Origin: Gelidibacter maritimus
GTDB lineage: Bacteria; Bacteroidota; Bacteroidia; Flavobacteriales; Flavobacteriaceae
Length of the DNA: 64,000 nt
Direction of reading: 5' to 3'
NCBI RefSeq assembly: GCF_014062315.1
Contig: NZ_JACGLT010000017.1
Coordinates: 1 to 64,000, forward strand
Positions within the stretch are counted from its first letter, which is position 1. Each line of letters starts with the position of its first letter. The notes under the pieces were generated by a model. It was given only the letters and a program-made list of their open reading frames with translations, did no database searches and was not told the origin of the DNA. The translations under genes and the position numbers were made by a program. Below, piece after piece: positions 55,262 through 62,211 of the stretch.

Positions 55262-56305
55262 CTTGACGGCAATCAAATCCAAAACAAGAACTGAAGCAAG
55301 GTATAGCAGCCCATAAGCTATTCCAAAATTAAGCCATAAAAAAGCTGCCATGACAATCATAAATAATGGCACCAAACTTATGACCGTTGCAAAGCGAAAC
55401 GTAGCAATAAATTCTGGCTCCTTGATTTTTGGTTCAAGAATTAATTTCCAAACCAGATAAGGCAGAAAAAGAGCCGTACATAATCCCATTTTAGCGATTG
55501 CTTTTATGGGATTTTGTTTTTTTTCAGATTTTATTTCGCAGTCTTTAAAGTCTGATGCTGCACATTGATTAACAGCTTTCGGGTTTAGGAAATCGGCGTT
55601 TAAATCGTTTAACTTATTGAGTACCGTATCGTAGTCCTCACCTTCAATGTGAGTTGTGAGTTTGGTAAGGGCATTATATACATCTTTCTTTAATCTTAGC
55701 ACGGAAGCATGAGAATCTGGTTTCTCATACGGTTTTACAGATAACGGGGTTCCAAAATTCAAGACGACATGATCGGCAAATGCTTCAGCTTGCTCATAAT
55801 TAAAACCTACTGGCACTAAATTAATCTTGATATCGGGATGCTCGCTTAATGTTTCGGCAATAATTCGGGTGAATCCTTTACTCAATGGCCTCACTTGACG
55901 TTTGATATTATGGTTTCCCTCGGGAAAAAGAACGATAGCATTATTTTTATAGAGCAATGCCGAACAGGTTTTAAAAATTGCCCGGTTATTGGACAAACTA
56001 TCCCAACCATCTCTCACCCGATAAACGGGCAACATTAAAAGACTCTTTAAAAACGTGCTCACCCATTGTTTCTGAAAAACACTGGCCCGGGTTAAAAAAT
56101 AAGAAAACTGGCCTTTTTTGGTGGCAATAAGAAGCGGATCCATCAAACCGTTTTGATGGTTTCCTAAAAAGAGGGTCGGTTGGTTTGAAGGCAGTGGTTG
56201 TTCATAATGGCACTCGATCTTTTTATAATAAAAAAACAAAGCCAACCTGAGATATGCTCTCATACTGTGCAACCATAGTAATTTCAATTTGCCGTTTTCT
56301 TTCAA
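55256..56305 (-). CDS. Lysophospholipid acyltransferase-family protein
   Basis: The 349-residue protein has a PlsC-type acyltransferase domain at about 40-215. GNHQNGLMDPLLI is motif I; note the His50-x5-Asp56 spacing instead of the usual x4. VLFPEGNH is motif III and LVPVGFNY motif IV. A C-terminal region with three membrane helices (about 265-345) follows. It probably acylates a lysophospholipid or a related glycerolipid on the cytoplasmic face. The x5 spacing may define a subgroup or shift the substrate. It converges with and overlaps the M14 gene. Confidence 0.87.
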   Translation of the reverse strand: MKENGKLKLLWLHSMRAYLRLALFFYYKKIECHYEQPLPSNQPTLFLGNHQNGLMDPLLIATKKGQFSYFLTRASVFQKQWVSTFLKSLLMLPVYRVRDGWDSLSNNRAIFKTCSALLYKNNAIVLFPEGNHNIKRQVRPLSKGFTRIIAETLSEHPDIKINLVPVGFNYEQAEAFADHVVLNFGTPLSVKPYEKPDSHASVLRLKKDVYNALTKLTTHIEGEDYDTVLNKLNDLNADFLNPKAVNQCAASDFKDCEIKSEKKQNPIKAIAKMGLCTALFLPYLVWKLILEPKIKEPEFIATFRFATVISLVPLFMIVMAAFLWLNFGIAYGLLYLASVLVLDLIAVKL

Positions 56306-56318
56306 TAGTCCTAAAAAA

Positions 56319-56654
56319 TTAAGCTACGATTGCACCATTTTCAACCCGAATCTCTGGTCGCAATAAAAATACTTCATCCTTTTGTACGGCACCAACTACT
56401 AAACATTCACTCATGAATTTTGCAATTTGCTTTTTTGGGAAATTTACAACTGCCACAATTTGCCTGTTTAGCAACTCTTCCTTAGTATAAAGTGAAGTGA
56501 TTTGTGCTGACGATTTTTTAATCCCTAAGGTCCCAAAATCAATAACCAATTGATAAGCAGGCTTTTTTGCCTCTGGAAAAATATTGACCTCAATAATAGT
56601 TCCTATACGTAAATCAACTTTGGTGAACTCCTCAAAAGTTACTATCTTTTCCAT
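56319..56654 (-). CDS. csaA: CsaA-like tRNA-binding/chaperone protein
   Basis: From ATG 56654 the product is 111 residues, the usual CsaA length. It is a single EMAP/Arc1p-type OB fold: TFEEFTKVDLRIGTIIEVNIFPEAKKPAYQLVIDFG, SSAQITSLYTKEELLNRQIVAVVNFPKKQIAKFMSECLVVGA. CsaA dimers bind tRNA and show secretion-chaperone activity in Bacillus. The longer frame from 56864 is antisense to the neighbouring thioredoxin-like gene and is rejected. It is divergent from that gene, with 52 bp between the starts. Confidence 0.94.
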   Translation of the reverse strand: MEKIVTFEEFTKVDLRIGTIIEVNIFPEAKKPAYQLVIDFGTLGIKKSSAQITSLYTKEELLNRQIVAVVNFPKKQIAKFMSECLVVGAVQKDEVFLLRPEIRVENGAIVA

Positions 56655-56706
56655 GCTCAAAATGTAGTTAAACTTATACTCATCTACAAGATAAACAAAC
56701 ATAAAT

Positions 56707-57267
56707 ATGGCACAAACTCCCTCAAACATGTTGCCTCTCGGAACCAAGGCACCAGGTTTTAAATTATTGGATACAGTTAGTGGTGAACAGCTGACTTTAG
56801 ATGATTGCAAAGGCGTAAAAGGCACGGTCATCATGTTTATATGCAACCATTGCCCTTTTGTCATTCACGTGAATTCCAAATTGGTGGAATTGGCTAAAGA
56901 ATATAAATCAAAAGGCATTAATTTTGTTGCTATTTCCAGTAATGATGTTGAAAAATATCCTCAGGACGGTCCTAAATTTATGAAAGAAAGAGCCATAGAC
57001 GAAGTTTATATTTTCCCTTATTTATATGACAGCAGCCAAAATGTAGCCAAAGCTTATGATGCGGCCTGTACCCCTGACTTCTATGTATTTGATTCGCATT
57101 TGGAATTGGTTTACAGAGGTCAGCTTGACGATTCCAGACCCGGCAACGACATTCCGGTAACAGGAAAAGATATTGTAAATGCCCTTAACGCCCTGTTGAA
57201 CAACCAGCCTATTTCTGAAGATCAAAAACCCAGTATTGGCTGCAATATCAAATGGCGCACCTCATAA
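56707..57267 (+). CDS. Thioredoxin-fold (AhpC/TSA-type) protein
   Basis: The 186-residue cytoplasmic protein has a redoxin fold. LGTKAPGFKLLDTVSGEQLTLDD is the usual start, and VIMFICNHCPFV holds a CxxC pair (Cys46, Cys49) in place of the peroxidatic Cys context. NFVAISSNDVEKYPQDGPKFM, SQNVAKAYDAACTPDFYVFD and the C-terminal PSIGCNIKW are typical of this group. It probably reduces disulfides or peroxides; activity is unmeasured. The next gene starts 66 bp later. Confidence 0.88.
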   Translation: MAQTPSNMLPLGTKAPGFKLLDTVSGEQLTLDDCKGVKGTVIMFICNHCPFVIHVNSKLVELAKEYKSKGINFVAISSNDVEKYPQDGPKFMKERAIDEVYIFPYLYDSSQNVAKAYDAACTPDFYVFDSHLELVYRGQLDDSRPGNDIPVTGKDIVNALNALLNNQPISEDQKPSIGCNIKWRTS

Positions 57268-57333
57268 AAACACAAGCATCCCATCACTGAACTGATTAAT
57301 CTAACGCCTTTAAACCTCATAAAATAAACAGGC

Positions 57334-58605
57334 ATGAAAAAAATTCTCATAATAATTGGCGCGGTGCTTGTTATTTTTATCATTCTGCTGTATTGGTCGT
57401 TAAACAGCACCCCTAAAGTTTATGGAACCTCAACCATCGTCAATCTTGACAACGTTGATTCAATTAATTTTAAGGAGTATGACTCACTGACAATTTCTGC
57501 AAGCTCGCTATACGAAGCCAACGCCTTAAAAAAACTGATGCAAGGCGAACATTATCGTGAAGCGTGGGCAACACCAGTAAAAGTACCTGTTGTTTTTTTG
57601 GATACACTTTTAGGAGGTCTTACCATTGTTAAAGAAGGCGGCGGGAACCAAACAAAATCTTTAAAACTTGAGGACAGTATCGGTAATAAGTACGCCTTAA
57701 GAAGCATTAATAAAACGCCAGGGCCATTGATTCCCGAGTTCGCAAAAACTTTAGGTTTGGAGAATATTATTATCGATGGCATTTCGGCACAACATCCGTA
57801 TGCCGCAACAATTGTAGCCTTTTTAGCGGATGCCGCACAAGTACTGCACACAGCTCCAAAAGTATATTTCGTTCCAAAACAGGATGTTCTAAAAGATTAT
57901 AATGAAGATTATGGCAATAAACTTTTCCTTTTTGAACATGAAACAGAAAGTAAAACCAATTGGACAACCATTTCGAATGTCCGAACAATTATTGAAACCG
58001 ACGATTTACAAGAACTCAAATTAAAGTTGGGCGATACACTCAAGATAGATGAACACGCCTTGGTAAGGGCACGATTGTTTGATTTGTTTATTGGCGATTG
58101 GGATCGACATGCCAAACAATGGGGCTGGGTGATTAAAGAAGAAAACGGCAAACAGATTGCCATTCCGCTTCCTGCCGATAGAGACAATGCCTTTTTTAAT
58201 ATCAGTGGTATTATTCCTAAGATTATTAGCAATAAAAATGTCACTCCTGAAGTCCGTCCTTTCACTGATGACATTGAGTTCTTACCAGGTTTAATTCACG
58301 ATTTTGACGCTTATTTTTTAAAAAGTACGGCAGCAAGTGTTTTTATTGAAGAAGCACAAAACTTACAAAAACTGTTAACAGATCCAGTTATCGAAAATGC
58401 TGTACGCCAATGGCCAGAACAGATTTACCAATTGGATGGTCTTGACATTGAAAACAAACTAAAAAGCAGAAGAGACCAACTCCAGGTTTATGCAGAAGAA
58501 TTTCAACGAATTTTAGTTGAAAAGCCATACCCGACATCACCGTTGAAAGGTTCAGATGACGTTGAATTTAACGGTCATTATTTAAATTGTTTCGAGTGCT
58601 ATTGA
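57334..58605 (+). CDS. Membrane-anchored protein with a kinase-like DWDRH/DRD core
   Basis: The 423-residue protein has one N-terminal membrane helix (about 3-22) and a large extracytoplasmic domain. A glycine-rich turn (VKEGGGNQTK, about 99-108) precedes KYALRSINK (119-127), like a nucleotide-binding loop and basic residue. RARLFDLFIGDWDRHAKQWGW (246-265) and PADRDNAFF (280-288) resemble the catalytic Asp and metal-binding D-x-D of HipA-, CotH- and Fam20-type atypical kinases. A similar module occurs, as I recall, after metallophosphoesterase domains in Bacteroidota. Kinase activity is inference. The gene ends in a strong terminator. Confidence 0.6.
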   Translation: MKKILIIIGAVLVIFIILLYWSLNSTPKVYGTSTIVNLDNVDSINFKEYDSLTISASSLYEANALKKLMQGEHYREAWATPVKVPVVFLDTLLGGLTIVKEGGGNQTKSLKLEDSIGNKYALRSINKTPGPLIPEFAKTLGLENIIIDGISAQHPYAATIVAFLADAAQVLHTAPKVYFVPKQDVLKDYNEDYGNKLFLFEHETESKTNWTTISNVRTIIETDDLQELKLKLGDTLKIDEHALVRARLFDLFIGDWDRHAKQWGWVIKEENGKQIAIPLPADRDNAFFNISGIIPKIISNKNVTPEVRPFTDDIEFLPGLIHDFDAYFLKSTAASVFIEEAQNLQKLLTDPVIENAVRQWPEQIYQLDGLDIENKLKSRRDQLQVYAEEFQRILVEKPYPTSPLKGSDDVEFNGHYLNCFECY

Positions 58606-58631
58606 ACGGTCAGCGCCCTTTCTAAAAACAT

Positions 58632-58697
58632 AAAAAAGACGGTTAAAGTTAATAGCCCCAAGGCAATAGAACCTTCGGGGCAATAAACCGTCTTTTT
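58632..58697 (+). terminator. Nested two-stem terminator
   Basis: An outer stem (AAAAAGACGGTT 58633-58644 with AACCGTCTTTTT 58686-58697) encloses an inner stem (gcccc 58655-58659 with ggggc 58677-58681, plus an aagg/cctt extension). A T-run closes the outer arm. It lies 27 bp after the stop of the kinase-like gene. Confidence 0.75.
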
Positions 58698-58886
58698 ACA
58701 ATCGTGGGGCAAAAAAAACGCTCTTAATTAAGCAGTAAATAACTAAAATTAAATTGAAACATCACCATAACGACTAAGGATATATGCACTCAAAAAAGCT
58801 AAAGATTAACCCATTTGAATTTTCGTTAAATAAACCTAAAACGGGATGAATTTTTGGGAAATTAAATGTATTTTATGACATCTATT

Positions 58887-59498
58887 ATGAAATACTTCCT
58901 TTGCCTAATCATAACCTTAAGCACTTCAATGAACGCACAGCACATTATCCCTGAGTCCATTTCAACAGAAATTAATAAAGCCTTAGAGTACTATCCAGAC
59001 CTGAAGGACACACACATCGAATTTAGATTTAAAAAGAACATTAAAAAATCGACCATGCAGGCCAGACCAACTTTTGGCAGCTTTTTTAGAACTCGAAAAA
59101 ACAGGAGATATGTTATTCTGATAAGTGAAACCTTTAAGATATCGGATAAAAAATTTTTGACAAAAGATATACCTTCAGATATATTAATTGGTTGGATTGG
59201 GCATGAACTGGGTCATATTATGGATTATGCCAATAGAAGCAAACTCAATTTGATATGGTTTGGCATTAAATATCTTTTGTCTGACTCTCATATTATAGAG
59301 GCTGAGCGTGCCGCAGATACTTATGCCATACGACATAATATGGAAGACTATATTTTAAAGACCAAAGATTTTATCTTGAACAATGCAGATATAAAAGAGA
59401 CCTACAAGCTTCGAATAAAGAAATATTATTTATCTCCGGAGGAAATTATGGACATCATTGAAAAAAGAAAGACAGAAGCCGAAACTATTGCTCAGTAA
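58887..59498 (+). CDS. Exported zinc metalloprotease (HELGH)
   Basis: From ATG 58887 the product is 203 residues with a signal peptide (MKYFLCLIITLSTSMNAQ); ATGs at 58866 and 58875 are possible alternatives. IGHELGHIMDYANR holds the zinc motif HELGH (106-110), and EAERAADTYAIRH about 28 residues later supplies the third ligand Glu, as in gluzincin-type peptidases. The short size and lack of a propeptide suggest a minimal peptidase outside the cytoplasm. The 3' end overlaps the convergent GH3-family gene by 14 bp. Confidence 0.8.
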   Translation: MKYFLCLIITLSTSMNAQHIIPESISTEINKALEYYPDLKDTHIEFRFKKNIKKSTMQARPTFGSFFRTRKNRRYVILISETFKISDKKFLTKDIPSDILIGWIGHELGHIMDYANRSKLNLIWFGIKYLLSDSHIIEAERAADTYAIRHNMEDYILKTKDFILNNADIKETYKLRIKKYYLSPEEIMDIIEKRKTEAETIAQ

Positions 59499-61008
59499 CA
59501 AAAGCCTCCCATTCTTTAAACTTATCTTCTTTCATGACCCGTTCCATTTTCACCTGACCTCCCTTTTTCTTATTGGCACCACTCCAATCGTGAAAAACCG
59601 AAGGGTTTACCAAGGTCACTTTTACCCCTTTTAAAGCCTTACTTCTGGCAACTTTATAGTTTTTATTGGCCTCCTTTAAAAAGTTGTCCAAGCGCTCTTC
59701 AACCTCTTGCTCATTAAGTTCGTCTTCTGATCCAATATACCAATAATGATAAAACTCATCATCATCGCCACGTTTGGCGCAAATTGTATATTCTGGGATC
59801 TTGGTAGAGAATTCCGCTTCAAGATGCTTCATGGCATCATCCATTTTATTGACCGATAATTGCGATCCAACGGTGTTGAGAAAAAACTTAGTCCGGCCGG
59901 TTATTTTAATCTCCGCCCGTTCAACATCTGTAAATTTAATGGTATCGCCAATCTCATAGCGCCATGCACCACTTACCGTACTCATCAACAACACATAATC
60001 TTTGTCCAATTTCACATCCTCTAGGGTAATGGACGGCGCATCTTCCACCAATGAACCATCTTCTCTGATATATTCTGGTTGAAAAGGCACGAATTCAAAG
60101 TAAGCACCTTCATCGGTTACCAACTTCATGGCATCCGTTTCTGGTCGCGATTGGAACGCTACAAAGCCTTCCGATGCCAAATAGGTGTCAATAATTGTGA
60201 TAGGGTGTCCCATTAGGGCGTTGAAGCTTTTTTCATAAGGTCCAAAAGCCACACCTCCAGAGGTAAACACTTGCAGATTTGGCCAAATTTCATGAATATG
60301 GTTTAAGTTGTGATGACTGATGACTTTTTGAAGCATTAGTTCAATCCAAGACGGGATGCCACTCAAGGCTCCAATATCCCAATTTTCGGCATTCTCAGCA
60401 ATTTGCTGAACGCGTGCATCCCAATCGTCAATCTTAGAAATTTCCTCACCTGGCTTGTAATAAGGCCGGAACCAAAACGGGATTTTACTTGCGCTAATCC
60501 CACTGATTTCACCTTCCAAATGATCGTTATGCTCCTTTAACTCGGTGGAACTCCCTAACATCATAATTTCCTTTTCAAAGAAATCAGCCGGAAAATCAAA
60601 ATTACTCAAAGCAAAAACCTGCTGAATGCCACTGTTTTTAATGGCATCAATCATCTCATCGGTAACAGGAATCCGCTTGCTCGATTTGCCAGTTGTACCA
60701 GAACTCAAGGCAAAATACTTTGGATGCCCAGGCCAGGTTACATCTTCTTCACCATCTTGAAGTCGGTACCACCATTCTTTTTCTATTTTGTTATAGTCAA
60801 AATAAGGCACTTTTTTTGCAAATTCAGAGGCCATGTCTTTAGATTCCAAAATGGATTCAAAGTCATAATGCTTGCCAAAAGCGGTATCTTTTGCTTTGGT
60901 TAACAACATTTTTAAAACTTCCTGCTGTTCTTGAACAGGGTTTTGTTCTGAAGAAAATGAATCCTTGACATCAATGATTCCTTTAATAATATTACCGAGT
61001 ATTGCCAT
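59485..61008 (-). CDS. GH3-family acyl-acid-amido synthetase-like protein
   Basis: The 507-residue protein matches the GH3 fold of the ANL superfamily. YFALSSGTTGKSSKRIPVT (about 97-115) is the phosphate-binding loop, VFTSGGVAFGPYE and IDTYLASEGFVAFQ are later adenylation motifs, and WRYEIGDTIKFTDVERAEIKITGRTKFF (about 345-372) is the hinge region. Plant GH3 enzymes adenylate acyl acids and join them to amino acids. The bacterial substrate is unknown. It is preceded by the copper-binding protein gene 26 bp upstream, which may be cotranscribed. Confidence 0.88.
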   Translation of the reverse strand: MAILGNIIKGIIDVKDSFSSEQNPVQEQQEVLKMLLTKAKDTAFGKHYDFESILESKDMASEFAKKVPYFDYNKIEKEWWYRLQDGEEDVTWPGHPKYFALSSGTTGKSSKRIPVTDEMIDAIKNSGIQQVFALSNFDFPADFFEKEIMMLGSSTELKEHNDHLEGEISGISASKIPFWFRPYYKPGEEISKIDDWDARVQQIAENAENWDIGALSGIPSWIELMLQKVISHHNLNHIHEIWPNLQVFTSGGVAFGPYEKSFNALMGHPITIIDTYLASEGFVAFQSRPETDAMKLVTDEGAYFEFVPFQPEYIREDGSLVEDAPSITLEDVKLDKDYVLLMSTVSGAWRYEIGDTIKFTDVERAEIKITGRTKFFLNTVGSQLSVNKMDDAMKHLEAEFSTKIPEYTICAKRGDDDEFYHYWYIGSEDELNEQEVEERLDNFLKEANKNYKVARSKALKGVKVTLVNPSVFHDWSGANKKKGGQVKMERVMKEDKFKEWEAFVTEQ

Positions 61009-61034
61009 AGACTAAAGATATAAATAAGATCGAT

Positions 61035-61352
61035 TTATGCAGCTATTTTTCGACATTCTTCTGCACATTTACGGCAAGATTCCGCACATTTTTGACAATG
61101 TTCGTGGTCGTGCTGCTCACATTGCTCCGCACACCAATCGCAAATCTCTGCGCATAACTTACAGTATTCTGCAGCATATTCACTGTCTGCCGCCATCATT
61201 TTAATGGACACTAAGCAGGCGTCAATACATTCTACACAACATTTTGGGCAGTCATTCATGCTTTTCATTCCTGCCATTTCGACAAGGCAATTTTGACAAT
61301 CTACCAGGCATTTTTGGCAGGCTGCGATACATTTTTCATATATTGTTTTCAT
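61035..61352 (-). CDS. Four-helix-bundle copper-binding protein (Csp-like)
   Basis: The 105-residue cytoplasmic protein has 20 cysteines in repeated CxxxC patterns along predicted helices: EKCIAACQKCLVDCQNC, CPKCCVECIDAC, YCKLCAEICDWCAEQC and HCQKCAESCRKCAEEC. Most cysteines face the bundle core in Csp proteins and store Cu(I). There is no signal peptide, so this would be the cytosolic Csp3-like type. It lies 26 bp before the GH3-family gene on the same strand. Confidence 0.9.
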   Translation of the reverse strand: MKTIYEKCIAACQKCLVDCQNCLVEMAGMKSMNDCPKCCVECIDACLVSIKMMAADSEYAAEYCKLCAEICDWCAEQCEQHDHEHCQKCAESCRKCAEECRKIAA

Positions 61353-61590
61353 AATAATAAAGAGTTTTATGCAATATATTTAGTTTGCAAACAGAATGGT
61401 ATTCCAAAAAATAAAAGCTTTGACCCAATCAATTAATCCACGATGCGTACACCACATTTTATAATAAACGGGTTACTGCAAAGGTTTGGCTTCTCAAGCT
61501 CACAATCTTTCAAGATATTTGTATCTATGCAAAGGAATGAAGGACAATTAAAGTAGATCCAAGAAAGGAGCTGATAACCATTTACCCATT

Positions 61591-62196
61591 ATGATTGTAC
61601 TAATAGCACCCAAAATTGATATTGAAAACGAAACACAGATTCTAAATCAGCTTTTTTCGGCAGGTTTAGAATGTTATCATTTGGCAAAACCAAATAAGAA
61701 CTCTCAAGAGCATGTCGATTTTATAAAAGAAATAGATCTAAAATTTCACAATAGAATCGTCCTCCATCATTTTCACGAATTGACAAACATGTTTGATCTT
61801 AAAGGAATTCACTTTGAAGAAGAACAACGGCGCAATTATATCGAAACTCCAACCCGCTATTTTAAAGATTTAAACCTTTTCGGAAAAACCATCAGCTCTT
61901 CTTTTAGTGAATTAAATGATTTGGTGGATAGCGATTTCGAATACGACTACCATGTCCTAAGTTCAATATTTGTTTCAGGAAATCAACCTAACGTTGAGGG
62001 AATCCAAGTTAAGGTCAGCGATATCGATAAAAATATTATTGCCAAGTACGAATGTGATCTCAGCACCATTCAGAAAGTTTTTGATTTAGGTTATAAAGGT
62101 GTAGCCGTATCAGAAAAAATTTGGCATAACAATGAACCGGTTGCAAGTTTCACCAAATTAAAAGCCCACCATGATGCCATACGGACACTTCTATAA
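61591..62196 (+). CDS. TenI/thiamine-phosphate-synthase-like protein
   Basis: The 201-residue protein looks like a TIM-barrel of the ThiE/TenI family. MIVLIAPKIDIENETQILNQLFSAGLECYHLAKP is a typical first strand and helix, DLKGIHFEEEQRR matches the G-x-H-x strand, and LGYKGVAVSEKIW near the C-terminus matches the G-x-A-V/G motif. Several ThiE catalytic residues (pyrimidine and Mg contacts) are not seen, so a TenI-type or degenerate role is more likely than thiamine synthesis. It is convergent with the TonB receptor gene at 62212. Confidence 0.72.
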   Translation: MIVLIAPKIDIENETQILNQLFSAGLECYHLAKPNKNSQEHVDFIKEIDLKFHNRIVLHHFHELTNMFDLKGIHFEEEQRRNYIETPTRYFKDLNLFGKTISSSFSELNDLVDSDFEYDYHVLSSIFVSGNQPNVEGIQVKVSDIDKNIIAKYECDLSTIQKVFDLGYKGVAVSEKIWHNNEPVASFTKLKAHHDAIRTLL

Positions 62197-62211
62197 TCTC
62201 AGCGCTGTTAA

